This document shows, piece by piece, positions 8,258 to 15,880 of a stretch of 40,067 bases of DNA (position 1 is the first letter of the stretch; every line of letters begins with the position of its first letter). The position numbers were made by a program, and so were the translations under genes. The stretch comes from Vulcaniibacterium thermophilum. Its GTDB lineage: Bacteria; Pseudomonadota; Gammaproteobacteria; Xanthomonadales; Xanthomonadaceae. The notes under the pieces were generated by a model that was not told the DNA's origin, did no database searches, and was given only the letters and a program-made list of their open reading frames with translations. The stretch spans positions 1 to 40,067 of the forward strand of contig NZ_VOHJ01000018.1 of the NCBI RefSeq assembly GCF_007923255.1. Direction: 5' to 3'.

Positions 8258-10060
8258 ATGCCACACCCTGGGCTGTTGAGCCTTGCACTGGCGGCGGCTC
8301 TCGTGCTGCCTGCCATCGAGGCGCGCGCGTCCTCCTTCTCCGATCTGCTTGCACAGGCGGATGCGCTCCGGACACGTGAGCCCGCCCGCGCGGCCGAGCT
8401 GCTCTCCCGGTTGGAGCGGCGAAAGCATGAAGCGACCAAGGCGGAGATCCAGTACCTGCGCCTGCTCCGCAACTATCGACGGGCACTGCGCGGGGAGTAT
8501 CAGGAGGCGATCGCAGATGCGGGCCGCCTGGCCGATGATGCGATCGATCCGAAGATCGGCTATCGCGCGGCTTTGCTGGTGACCACCGTCAGCGCGCTGA
8601 ACCGCGAATACCTGGTGGGGCTGCGTTACCTCAACCGTGCGTCGCTCCTCGCGGATCGACTCCAGGATCGCTCGCTGAAACATACCGGCGACAACGTCGC
8701 CGGCACGCTATACAACGAGTTCGGCCATTACCCGATGGCACTGGCGCGTGCGGAGCGCGTGCTTGCTGACGATCCAGACGGGCGCAATCGCTGCATCGCC
8801 CGCCAGGTTCGTGTGCGCGCTCTTCACGGGCTCGGTCGCGCGCTCGACAAATCGCGCGATGTCGACGACGCAATCGCCGACTGCGCGTCGCAAGGCGAAA
8901 TCATCCTCGTGAACGCTATCCGGTGCACATGGGCTGAACATGAAGCAGCCAAGGGACGCCGACGGGAAGCCATCGCGCTGCTCGAGTCGCACCTGCCGGA
9001 AGCGGAGGCGACGGGGTATACACGCTTGACCGGCGAAATGCGTCGCCTGCTGGCGCAGTACTACCTCGATATCGGCGACCTTGCCCACGCCGAAGCGCAC
9101 GCCCGCGCCATCCTGAGAGCCAAAGGTCAAGACGGCACCTCCCAGGCAAGCGTGGTTGCGAACCGCGTGCTCTACGAGATCGCGCTGAGCCGACGCGACC
9201 TGTCCGCTGCATTGGCTTATTACAGGCGCTATGCGGACGCCGACAGGGCCCGGCTCGATGACGTCAAGGCGCGCGAATACGCGTTCCAGCTCGGCCAACA
9301 GGAGATCCGCGAGAAGAACCAGTCCATCGCCCTGCTGCAGCAGCAGAATCAGCTCCTGCGCCTGCAGCAGGAAGTCGCGCGCAAGTCGCAATGGAATACC
9401 CGCCTTGCGATCGCATTGCTGGTCCTGCTGACGTTGAGCGCGGTGCTGTGGGGCTATCGCGGCCGGCGCACGCAGCGGTCGCTGCGCAAGCTGGCCGAGA
9501 CGGACGGCCTGACCGGCCTGAGCAACCGGCGCCATTTCCGCGCCTGCAGCGAGGCGGCGCTCGCGCAGGGCCGGCAGCGCGGCCGTCCGGTGAGCGTGCT
9601 GCTGTTCGACCTCGACCATTTCAAACAGATCAACGACCAGTGCGGCCACGCCAGCGGCGACTGGGTACTGCGCGAGGTCGCGCGCGTCGGCCGCCTGCAT
9701 TGCCGGCAGGCCGACGTGTACGGACGCATCGGCGGCGAGGAATTCGCGATGACGCTGATCGACTGCGACCTGGAAGCCGCGCTGCGCGTCGCCGAGGGGT
9801 GCCGGCAGTCGATCGCGGCGATCGACGCGCGCGCGGTGGCCTGCGGACAGCCGGTGTCGGCCAGCGTCGGCGTCGCGTCCACGCAGGTGTCGGGATACGA
9901 CTACGAAACGCTCATGGCCCATGCCGACGCCGCCATGTACCGCGCCAAGGTCGGCGGTCGCAACCGGGTGACCGCCTACGCGCCCCTGCCCGGTTGCGAC
10001 GAGGACGACGGCGGACGGCGCCACGCGCGCTCGGCCGCGGCCGACGACGCCTGCGGTTGA
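8258..10060 (+). CDS. TPR-sensor diguanylate cyclase (GGDEF)
   Basis: The 600-residue protein has a signal peptide (residues 1-24), a helical TPR-like periplasmic region (about 28-345), a Gln-rich coiled coil (about 347-376), one membrane helix (381-400) and a cytoplasmic GGDEF domain from about 412. The active site G-G-E-E-F begins at 492, and R-Q-A-D five residues before it is an intact RxxD inhibitory site, so c-di-GMP synthesis with product inhibition is expected. The TPR part should sense a peptide or envelope protein. It lies 68 nt after the putative borosin precursor on the same strand. The TPR half looks less GC-rich at third positions than the GGDEF half. Confidence 0.9.
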   Translation: MPHPGLLSLALAAALVLPAIEARASSFSDLLAQADALRTREPARAAELLSRLERRKHEATKAEIQYLRLLRNYRRALRGEYQEAIADAGRLADDAIDPKIGYRAALLVTTVSALNREYLVGLRYLNRASLLADRLQDRSLKHTGDNVAGTLYNEFGHYPMALARAERVLADDPDGRNRCIARQVRVRALHGLGRALDKSRDVDDAIADCASQGEIILVNAIRCTWAEHEAAKGRRREAIALLESHLPEAEATGYTRLTGEMRRLLAQYYLDIGDLAHAEAHARAILRAKGQDGTSQASVVANRVLYEIALSRRDLSAALAYYRRYADADRARLDDVKAREYAFQLGQQEIREKNQSIALLQQQNQLLRLQQEVARKSQWNTRLAIALLVLLTLSAVLWGYRGRRTQRSLRKLAETDGLTGLSNRRHFRACSEAALAQGRQRGRPVSVLLFDLDHFKQINDQCGHASGDWVLREVARVGRLHCRQADVYGRIGGEEFAMTLIDCDLEAALRVAEGCRQSIAAIDARAVACGQPVSASVGVASTQVSGYDYETLMAHADAAMYRAKVGGRNRVTAYAPLPGCDEDDGGRRHARSAAADDACG

Positions 10061-10139
10061 GCCTCCGCACGCCGCACGCGCCTTGACGCCGGCGCCACGG
10101 CCGCGCGCTAGTGTGCGGTCTTCGCCCGGTATCCGCGTC

Positions 10140-10394
10140 ATGGCCGAGAACCGACGCATCGCCGATCACCTGCGCTCGACGGACGCTCTCGCCGAGTATT
10201 TCCGCACCTGCCACGAAACCGGCGACCTGCGGCTGGTGGAAAGCGCGCTGCGCGACGTGCCCGAGTGGGCGACGTTCCGCGACGTGCGCGAGGCGTTGCG
10301 CGCTGCGGGGCTTCGCCTGGCCGTCGCGCCCCTGGCCGCGGACCCGGGCCGCGCCGAACCCATCGAACGCCGCAAGGGCCCGCGCCGCCATTGA
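10140..10394 (+). CDS. degenerate HigA-type antitoxin-like protein
   Basis: An 84-residue ORF from the ATG at 10140; an upstream ATG at 10083 would add an unlikely Arg/Pro leader. Its first part (D-H-L-R-S-T-D-A-L-A-E-Y-F ... E-T-G-D-L-R-L-V-E-S-A-L-R-D-V) resembles the N-terminus of putative addiction-module antidotes, and its end (F-R-D-V-R-E-A-L-R-A-A-G-L-R-L-A-V-A-P) resembles their last helix. The helix-turn-helix normally between them is missing. No toxin gene is adjacent. It may be a remnant or a protein with a changed role. The similarity is recalled, not computed. Confidence 0.5.
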   Translation: MAENRRIADHLRSTDALAEYFRTCHETGDLRLVESALRDVPEWATFRDVREALRAAGLRLAVAPLAADPGRAEPIERRKGPRRH

Positions 10395-10472
10395 GCGCGA
10401 CGCGGGTTGGCTCAAGCGTTCGCGGGGGGCCTTCGCCCGGTGCGCGGAGGACTGCGCCGGAGCCCGAAAAGC

Positions 10473-10498
10473 GGAAGCCCGCCTGGCGGCGGGCTTCC
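10473..10498. terminator. intrinsic terminator, probably of rpmB-rpmG
   Basis: An 11-bp stem (GGAAGCCCGCC / GGCGGGCTTCC) has a 4-nt loop. On the minus strand it is followed by GCTTTTC, the better T run, so it chiefly ends rpmB-rpmG; on the plus strand it may also stop the 10140-10394 gene. Confidence 0.65.
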
Positions 10499-10502
10499 TT
10501 GG

Positions 10503-10571
10503 ATCCCCGCTTGCGCGGGGATGACGCAGTGACAAAGGCCTTCGCGCTGCGCGCGAAGGCGTCACTGCGTC
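10503..10571. repeat. two nested palindromes behind rpmG
   Basis: ATCCCCGC / GCGGGGAT (10503-10522) forms a small hairpin. Next to it, 10523-10533 (GACGCAGTGAC) pairs with 10561-10571, enclosing a second 9-bp stem (10538-10546 with 10552-10560). The outer arm overlaps the rpmG stop codon. Confidence 0.6.
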
Positions 10572-10734
10572 ACTTGATCTTGCCTTCCTTGTAGATCACG
10601 TGCTTGCGAACCACCGGATCGTACTTCTTGATCTCGATCTTGTTCGGCGTGTTCTTCTTGTTCTTGTCGGTCGTGTAGAAGTGACCGGTGCCGGCCGAGG
10701 AGATCAGGCGGATCTTGTCGCGCTTGGATGCCAT
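10570..10734 (-). CDS. rpmG: 50S ribosomal protein L33
   Basis: A 54-residue basic protein ([20 protein letters not shown]) with the L33 signature [10 protein letters not shown]. It lacks the zinc cysteine pairs of the other L33 type, so it is the zinc-free form. It sits near the tRNA exit site of the large subunit. It follows rpmB by 14 nt in the usual rpmB-rpmG operon. A strong hairpin cluster follows its stop. Confidence 0.98.
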   Translation of the reverse strand: MASKRDKIRLISSAGTGHFYTTDKNKKNTPNKIEIKKYDPVVRKHVIYKEGKIK

Positions 10735-10748
10735 GGCTCAGGTCCTCC

Positions 10749-10985
10749 TCAGATCTTCTCGCCGCGGGCGCGCAGCTCGGCGAGCACGGCGTCGATGCCG
10801 TTCTTGTCGATGGTGCGCAGGGCCTGGGTGGAAACGCGCAGCTTCACCCAACGGTTCTCCGAAGCCACCCAGAAGCGGCGCTCGTGCAGGTTGGGAAGGA
10901 AACGGCGGCGGGTCTTGTTGTTGGCGTGCGAGACGTTGTTGCCGGTCTGCACGCGCTTGCCGGTGACTTGGCAGACGCGGGACAT
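10749..10985 (-). CDS. rpmB: 50S ribosomal protein L28
   Basis: A 78-residue protein starting [11 protein letters not shown], with the conserved [16 protein letters not shown] and the C-terminal L-R-T-I-D-K-N-G-I. The ATG at 10985 is chosen over one 6 nt upstream because L28 begins M-S-R and a GAGG-type site precedes it. It is first in the rpmB-rpmG operon; a good promoter lies about 160 nt upstream. Confidence 0.98.
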   Translation of the reverse strand: MSRVCQVTGKRVQTGNNVSHANNKTRRRFLPNLHERRFWVASENRWVKLRVSTQALRTIDKNGIDAVLAELRARGEKI

Positions 10986-11144
10986 ACGCACCTCTGTGGT
11001 GACTTGGGGCCTCCCTTGGCCAGGGAGACGGCGGCCCCGGCGCCGGGGGCGCCACGCGATGCGGGAGGGAATCTGCTGCGCGGACAGGGCGGGAATCGCG
11101 TTTCCGGCCCGGTCCGGGCGGGGCCTGGACGCAGCGAGCCGCGC

Positions 11145-11173
11145 ATTATGCCGGCAGCCCCCCGTTGCGGCAA
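11145..11173 (-). promoter_or_regulatory. promoter of rpmB-rpmG
   Basis: On the minus strand TTGCCG (11173-11168) is 17 bp from CATAAT (11150-11145), a fair sigma-70 match at optimal spacing and the most AT-rich spot of the gap. It implies a leader of about 150 nt with no clear structure. Confidence 0.5.
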
Positions 11174-11212
11174 GCTGACGCCCCGCCCTGCCTGAACCGC
11201 CGGAGCCTGCCC

Positions 11213-11614
11213 ATGACCGTCCGCCATGCCGCCTGCGCCTGCGGCCAGCTCACCGTCGAATGCGAGGGCGAGCCGGTCCGCGTGTCGATCTGCCACTGTC
11301 TGGACTGCCGACGCCGGACCGGCAGCGCGTTCGGGGTGCAGGCGCGGTTCCGCGAGGAACAGGTGCGGCCCGCGGGCGATGCCGCGGTGTTCGTGCGCAC
11401 CGCCGACAGCGGCCGGCGCGTCAGCCAGCGCTTCTGCCCGCAGTGCGGCACGACCGTCTGGTGGACCCTGCAGCGTGAGCCGGGGATCGTCGCGGTCGCG
11501 GTCGGCGCGTTCGCCGATCCCGGCTTCCCGGCGCCATGGGTGGAGGTCTACCGCGAGCGCCGCTCGCCGTGGGCGGCGATGCCCGCGCTGGCGGGGATCG
11601 AATCCCACCCCTGA
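11213..11614 (+). CDS. GFA/CENP-V family zinc protein
   Basis: The 133-residue protein has the zinc-site cysteines of the GFA fold: C-A-C-G-Q (about residues 8-12), C-H-C-L-D-C-R (about 28-33) and C-P-Q-C-G-T-T (about 76-82). Family members were named after glutathione-dependent formaldehyde-activating enzyme, but most have no shown activity. The ATG at 11213 is chosen because the CENP-V domain starts there. It stands alone, divergent from rpmB and convergent with the next exported protein, so context gives no clue to its substrate. Confidence 0.85.
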   Translation: MTVRHAACACGQLTVECEGEPVRVSICHCLDCRRRTGSAFGVQARFREEQVRPAGDAAVFVRTADSGRRVSQRFCPQCGTTVWWTLQREPGIVAVAVGAFADPGFPAPWVEVYRERRSPWAAMPALAGIESHP

Positions 11615-11632
11615 CGGTCGCCCGCCCCGCGG

Positions 11633-12127
11633 CTAACGCGAGCGCTCGGCCGCGCGTTCGATGCCGGCGTGCAGGCCGTTGCGCAGGTCGCGGATGAGCG
11701 CCAGCAGCAGTTCGCGCGCGCTGCCGATCGCCGCTTTCACCTCGGGCTGCGCGGCCATACGCTGGCCTTCGCGATGCAGCCGCTCGGCCTGCGTCCATGC
11801 GGCGCGGTAGCGCTCGCGCGTCTGCGGGTCGAGACGGTCCCAGTGCGGGTGCAGGACGCGGTCGGTCCGGTCGAGCAGTTCCAGGCTGCGCCGGTACTCG
11901 TCCCGCGACGGCGCCCGGCCTGCGCGTTCGCCGGCCTCCAGCGCGCGGCCCAGGCGCTCGGCGCGACGCAGCAGGGCCTGGGCGTGGCGCAACTCGCGGG
12001 CGCGGTCGATGCGCGCGGGGTCGGGCCTCGCCGCCGATGCGGCGTCGACGCGGGCGGGATCGAAGGCAGCGGCGTGCCCGGCGGCCGCGGCGAGCGCGGC
12101 GGCCAGCAGCAGGGCGGTCGTTCGCAT
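11633..12127 (-). CDS. exported helical protein of unknown function
   Basis: The 164-residue protein begins with a signal peptide (M-R-T-T-A-L-L-L-A-A-A-L, cleavage near H-A-A-A-F). The rest is charged, Arg/Glu/Ala-rich and predicted all helix, with no cysteines and no recognised motif. It follows the DUF2059-like gene by 25 nt on the same strand, and AGGAG lies a few nt before its start, so the two are probably co-transcribed and act in the periplasm. No family is recognised. Confidence 0.7.
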   Translation of the reverse strand: MRTTALLLAAALAAAAGHAAAFDPARVDAASAARPDPARIDRARELRHAQALLRRAERLGRALEAGERAGRAPSRDEYRRSLELLDRTDRVLHPHWDRLDPQTRERYRAAWTQAERLHREGQRMAAQPEVKAAIGSARELLLALIRDLRNGLHAGIERAAERSR

Positions 12128-12152
12128 GGTCTCCTCCTTGAGCGCGGATGGA

Positions 12153-12641
12153 TCAGGGCGATCCGGCCTCGGCGCGCAGTTCCTTCTCCATCTCGCCGAG
12201 CACCTCCATCAGCAGCGGCTGCACCGCTTCCATCGAGGCCTGCATCAGCGCGGGGCCCTTGTCGAGCAGCTTCTGCCCGGCGGGCGTGCGGTAGAAGGCG
12301 GTGATGGCCTCGACGTCCTCGGCCTCCAGGTGCCGGCGATAGACGTCGCGCAGCAGCGGCCGCAGGCGCTCCCAGCTCAGCGCCTTGCGCATCGCCGCGT
12401 TGCCGCGCTCCAGGCTGCGCTGCGCGCGCGCCTGCGCTTCCGGGTCGTGTTCGCGGCCCTGCAGCGCCTGTTGCAGCATCTGGCGCTGCATGGCCTCGAT
12501 GCGGGGCCACATCTCCTCGAGCAGCCGCTCGGTGCGTGCGGCTTCGTGCAGGGCGTCGAGCTGGGCGTCGGTCGGCGGCACGGCGTGGGCCAGCGGCGCG
12601 GCGAGCAGCAGGGCCAGGACGAGGGTGCAGCGCTTGCGCAT
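12153..12641 (-). CDS. exported DUF2059-like protein
   Basis: The 162-residue protein has a signal peptide (M-R-K-R-C-T-L-V-L-A-L-L-L, cleavage near A-H-A-V). The C-terminal part resembles DUF2059: an invasion-type helix pair followed by I-T-A-F-Y-R-T-P-A-G-Q-K-L-L and a long closing helix. The start at 12641 is set by the signal peptide and an AGGAGG 7-8 nt upstream; an earlier in-frame ATG would bury it. It is first of a two-gene unit. DUF2059 proteins are periplasmic with no clear function. Confidence 0.75.
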   Translation of the reverse strand: MRKRCTLVLALLLAAPLAHAVPPTDAQLDALHEAARTERLLEEMWPRIEAMQRQMLQQALQGREHDPEAQARAQRSLERGNAAMRKALSWERLRPLLRDVYRRHLEAEDVEAITAFYRTPAGQKLLDKGPALMQASMEAVQPLLMEVLGEMEKELRAEAGSP

Positions 12642-12729
12642 GTTCGGTCCTCCTTGATCGACAGAAAGAGGCCGCATGTTGGCGGCGCAGCGCGGCATCC
12701 GTCAACGCGGCGGCCGAACGCGCGTGGGC

Positions 12730-12735
12730 TAATCT
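12730..12735 (+). promoter_or_regulatory. putative -10 box for leaderless arfB
   Basis: TAATCT ends 6 nt before the arfB ATG. Same spacing as for tdk, mutM and ubiA; no ribosome-binding site would fit. Confidence 0.4.
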
Positions 12736-12741
12736 GCGCGG

Positions 12742-13158
12742 ATGCTGCGCATCGGTCCGATCACGATTCCCGACGCCGAACTGGCCGAACGCTTCGTGCG
12801 TTCGGCGGGGCCGGGCGGGCAGAACGTCAACAAGCTCTCGACCGCGGTGGAGCTGCGTTTCGACATCGCCGGCTCGCCCTCGCTGCCGGAGGACGTGCGC
12901 GCGCGCCTGCTCGCCCGGCGCGACCGGCGCGTCACCGTCGAGGGCGTGCTGGTGATCCAGGCGCAGCGATTCCGCACCCAGGAGCGCAATCGCGAGGACG
13001 CGCGGGCGCGGCTGGCGGCCTTCGTGGAAGCGGGCCTGCAGGCGCCGAAGCCGCGCATCGCCACCCGCCCCACCCGCGCCGCCAAGCAGCGCCGGCTGGA
13101 GCACAAGCGCCAGCGCGCTACGATCAAGCGCGGTCGCAATCCGCGCGACTGGGAGTGA
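12742..13158 (+). CDS. arfB: alternative ribosome-rescue factor / peptidyl-tRNA hydrolase ArfB
   Basis: The 138-residue protein carries the release-factor G-P-G-G-Q-N-V-N-K motif at about residues 22-30, whose GGQ triggers hydrolysis of peptidyl-tRNA. The basic C-terminal tail (K-Q-R-R-L-E-H-K-R-Q-R-A-T-I-K-R) is the segment that enters the empty mRNA channel of stalled ribosomes. There is no codon-recognition domain, which separates it from RF1/RF2. Length is normal. The next gene begins 10 nt later, so the two are likely one transcript. Confidence 0.95.
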   Translation: MLRIGPITIPDAELAERFVRSAGPGGQNVNKLSTAVELRFDIAGSPSLPEDVRARLLARRDRRVTVEGVLVIQAQRFRTQERNREDARARLAAFVEAGLQAPKPRIATRPTRAAKQRRLEHKRQRATIKRGRNPRDWE

Positions 13159-13168
13159 ACCGCCCCGC

Positions 13169-13768
13169 ATGACGTCCGACGTCGTCCTGCCGTTGCCGCC
13201 GAATGCGCCGCGCGTGCGGCCCAACCGCTTCACCCGCTGGCTCGGTCGCACGGTGCTGCGGCTGGGCGGATGGCGCATGATCGGCGACTTCCCCGATGTC
13301 CCGCGGCTGGTGCTGATCGGCGCGCCGCACTCGTCCAACTGGGACGGCATCTGGGGCTTCGCCGCCAAACTGGCGCTCGGCCTGGACATCAAGATCCTCG
13401 GCAAGGATTCGTTGTTCCGCGTGCCGCTGCTGGGGCTGGTGCTGCGGCGGCTGGGCGTGATCCCGGTCGACCGCAGTCGTCCGCAGGGCATCGTCGAGCA
13501 GGCGGTGGCGATGCTGCGCGGCGCCGAGCGCCTGTGGTTCGGGATCGCCCCGGAGGGCACGCGCAAACCGGTCGAGCGCTGGAAAACCGGCTTCTGGAAG
13601 ATCGCCAAGGGCGCCGGTGTGCCGGTGCTTCCGGCCTACTTCCACTACGGACGGAAGGTGATCGGCATCGGCCCGCTGCTGCCGCTGACGGAGGACATGC
13701 AGGCCGACATCGAGCGCATCCGCGCGTGGTTCCGCGGCGTTTCCAAGGGGCGCAACCACGACGCGTGA
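13169..13768 (+). CDS. PlsC-like acyltransferase
   Basis: The 199-residue protein has the glycerolipid acyltransferase motifs: the H-x4-D catalytic pair in P-H-S-S-N-W-D (about residues 53-58), G-K-D-S-L-F-R-V-P (about 76-84), P-V-D-R-S, and the F-G-I-A-P-E-G-T-R-K motif for phosphate binding. It lacks the long N-terminal membrane anchor of PlsC but has hydrophobic stretches that would bind the inner membrane face. It probably acylates a lysophospholipid or related acceptor; the exact substrate is not evident. It follows arfB closely. Confidence 0.85.
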   Translation: MTSDVVLPLPPNAPRVRPNRFTRWLGRTVLRLGGWRMIGDFPDVPRLVLIGAPHSSNWDGIWGFAAKLALGLDIKILGKDSLFRVPLLGLVLRRLGVIPVDRSRPQGIVEQAVAMLRGAERLWFGIAPEGTRKPVERWKTGFWKIAKGAGVPVLPAYFHYGRKVIGIGPLLPLTEDMQADIERIRAWFRGVSKGRNHDA

Positions 13769-13905
13769 GCGGCCGTTGCCGCGGCCCGGATCGCATCCGC
13801 CGGACAGGCATCGCGACCGCCAGCGCGACGCGCTTCGAACACGCTCCGGCGGCGTGTCCGGTTGCCCCGCCCCAATCCCCCACCCCCGTCCCGAACCCCA
13901 CCCCG

Positions 13906-14628
13906 ATGCCGACCGACCCCGCCCCCGCGACGCCGCTGCCCGTCCTGCACGAGGAGAGCGCATTCGCCGTGGTGTGCAAGCCGGCCGGGCTGATGGTCCA
14001 CGACAGCAGGCTCGCGCGCGGCGAGGACGATTTCCTCGCCGACCGCCTGCGTGCGCAGTTCGCGCGGCCGATCCATCTGGTGCACCGCCTCGACCGCGCC
14101 ACCAGCGGCTGCCTGCTGGTGGCGTTCGATCGCGACACCGCTTCGCGGCTGGGGCAGGCGATGATGGGACGGGAGGTCGAGAAGGCGTATCTGGCGGTAT
14201 GCCGCGGCTGGCCGGAAGCGGAGTTCACGGTCGACCACCCGCTCGACGGCGGCCCCGGCAAACCCACCCGCCGCGAAGCGGTCACCCGCTTCCGGCGGCT
14301 GGCGACGGCGGAACTGCCGTTCGCCGCCAACGGCTTCCCCGCCTCGCGCTACGCGCTGCTGCGCGCCTGGCCGCTGACCGGGCGTTTCCGCCAGATCCGC
14401 CGTCATCTCAAGCACGCCTCGCATCATCTGATCGGCGACACCAGCCACGGCGACGGCCGCCACAACCGCTATTTCCGCACGCTGGGCATCCACCGCATGC
14501 TGCTGCACGCCGAGCGGCTGGCGTTTCCGCATCCGCACGAAGACCGCCGCATCGCGGTCGAAGCGCCGCTGGACGCCGAGTTCCGCCGCGCGCTGACCCT
14601 GTTCGACCTCGACACCGCACCGCCATGA
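13906..14628 (+). CDS. truC: tRNA pseudouridine(65) synthase TruC
   Basis: The 240-residue RluA/TruC-type enzyme makes pseudouridine, probably at position 65 of tRNA. The catalytic aspartate is D63 in H-R-L-D-R-A-T-S-G; K-P-A-G-L-M-V-H (25-32) and R-F-R-Q-I-R-R-H-L (about 162-170) are the other family motifs. The insert D-G-R-H-N-R-Y-F-R favours TruC over RluA/C/D. The leader upstream of ATG 13906 is a run of C-rich triplets with no Shine-Dalgarno, a feature shared with bioH and trmL. Earlier in-frame starts exist but would add a low-complexity tail. Confidence 0.9.
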   Translation: MPTDPAPATPLPVLHEESAFAVVCKPAGLMVHDSRLARGEDDFLADRLRAQFARPIHLVHRLDRATSGCLLVAFDRDTASRLGQAMMGREVEKAYLAVCRGWPEAEFTVDHPLDGGPGKPTRREAVTRFRRLATAELPFAANGFPASRYALLRAWPLTGRFRQIRRHLKHASHHLIGDTSHGDGRHNRYFRTLGIHRMLLHAERLAFPHPHEDRRIAVEAPLDAEFRRALTLFDLDTAPP

Positions 14629-14699
14629 CCCTTGCGCCGGTGAACGTTGCCGGCGGGCCGCGACGCGCGTCGGGAATGAGCATTCCGCGGTGTGTGAGA

Positions 14700-14776
14700 T
14701 GGCGCGCCCGGAGGGATTCGAACCCCCGACCAACGGCTTCGGAAGCCGCTACTCTATCCGGCTGAGCTACGGGCGC
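14700..14776 (-). tRNA. tRNA-Arg (anticodon CCG)
   Basis: On the minus strand a full cloverleaf can be drawn: acceptor GCGCCCG / CGGGCGC, D-arm AGCTCAGC...GAGT, anticodon stem GCGGC / GCCGT with loop TTCCGAA (anticodon CCG), T-arm with GGTTCGAATCC, discriminator G, and an encoded CCA at 14702-14700. It reads CGG codons. Confidence 0.97.
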
Positions 14777-14871
14777 GTGGTGCTGCGGCCGCGGCGTTGC
14801 GCCGCGGGAGGCGCATTCTAGCCGCAATCGGCGGCGGCCGGGCGAGGGGCGCGGCGCGGGGGCGGGCGGAT

Positions 14872-14877
14872 TAAGCT
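14872..14877 (+). promoter_or_regulatory. putative -10 box for leaderless ubiA
   Basis: TAAGCT ends 6 nt before the ubiA ATG; no ribosome-binding site is present between them. Confidence 0.35.
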
Positions 14878-14883
14878 TCGCGC

Positions 14884-15792
14884 ATGGGTTACGAGCGATA
14901 CGAGGCGCGCCCCGAGCCGGCGTGGCGACAGCGCGCGCGGTTGTACTGGGCGCTGGTGCGCGGCGACCGGCCGATCGGCTGGCTGCTGCTGCTGTGGCCG
15001 ACCTGGTGGGGGCTGTGGCTGGCGGCGGGCGGTGTTCCGCCGCTGTGGACGCTGGCGGTGTTCAGCGCCGGCGTGTGGCTGACGCGCTCGGCCGGCTGCG
15101 TGATCAACGACTACGCCGACCGCTGGCTCGATCCGCACGTCGAGCGCACGAAGGGGCGGCCGCTGGCGACCGGCGCGGTGCGCGGGCGCGAGGCGCTGGC
15201 GCTGTTCGCGGTGCTGATGCTGGCGGCGTTCGCGCTGGTGCTGACGTTGAACCGGCTGACGGCGCTGCTGAGCTTCGGCGGCGTGGCGCTGGCGGCGACG
15301 TACCCGTATCTCAAGCGCTACACCTACTTTCCGCAGGTGTACCTCGGGCTCGCGTTCGGCTGGGGCATCCCGATGGCGTTCGCCGCGGTGCAGGGCACGG
15401 TGCCGCCGCTGGCGTGGCTTCTGTACGTCGCCAACATCTTCTGGACCACGGCGTACGACACTTGGTACGCGATGGTCGACCGCGACGACGATGTGCGCAT
15501 GGGCGCGAAGTCGACCGCGATCCTGTTCGGCGATCTGGATCTGGTCGCGCAGGGCGTGCTGTACGCGCTGTTCCTCGCCGCGCTGGCGCTGGTGGGGCGG
15601 CAGGCGCAGCTCGGGGGGCCGTACTGGGCGGCGCTCGGCGTGGCGGTGCTGTTGGTGGCGTGGGAGTTCCGGCAGGCGCGCGGGCGCGATCGCGAGGGCT
15701 GCTTCCGCGCGTTCCTGCACAACCAGTGGGTGGGGTTGGTGGTGTTCGCCGGGATCGCGGCGGCGTTGTGGGAGGGCGGGGCGGGAAGGTGA
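14884..15792 (+). CDS. ubiA: 4-hydroxybenzoate octaprenyltransferase
   Basis: The 302-residue inner-membrane enzyme prenylates 4-hydroxybenzoate in ubiquinone synthesis. The first Mg-diphosphate motif is N75-D-Y-A-D79-R-W-L-D83, and the second is around D192[11 protein letters not shown]203. About eight or nine hydrophobic helices are visible. [11 protein letters not shown] near residue 30 is characteristic of UbiA. Length is typical. No ubiC is adjacent. A palindromic element follows the stop immediately. Confidence 0.96.
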   Translation: MGYERYEARPEPAWRQRARLYWALVRGDRPIGWLLLLWPTWWGLWLAAGGVPPLWTLAVFSAGVWLTRSAGCVINDYADRWLDPHVERTKGRPLATGAVRGREALALFAVLMLAAFALVLTLNRLTALLSFGGVALAATYPYLKRYTYFPQVYLGLAFGWGIPMAFAAVQGTVPPLAWLLYVANIFWTTAYDTWYAMVDRDDDVRMGAKSTAILFGDLDLVAQGVLYALFLAALALVGRQAQLGGPYWAALGVAVLLVAWEFRQARGRDREGCFRAFLHNQWVGLVVFAGIAAALWEGGAGR

Positions 15793-15793
15793 G

Positions 15794-15855
15794 CCCCGCG
15801 CCTGCGGCGCGGGCCCCCTCACCCCAACCCTCTCCCCCACGCGTGGGGGAGAGGG
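15794..15855. repeat. palindromic intergenic element, copy 1
   Basis: A short CGCGCC-TGC-GGCGCG hairpin is followed by CCCTCACCCC and then a perfect 28-bp palindrome (15828-15855, arms CCCTCTCCCCCACG). A related copy lies at 21055-21119. An A-rich stretch follows, so it could also end ubiA transcription. Confidence 0.75.
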
Positions 15856-15880
15856 AAAAGAAAACGAGCGAGGGCACGAG

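Noticed and set aside
10083-10139. N-terminal extension of the small antitoxin-like ORF
   Set aside because: The extra residues are Pro/Arg-rich, and a TAGTGT promoter-like hexamer lies inside the stretch, so the start at 10140 fits better.
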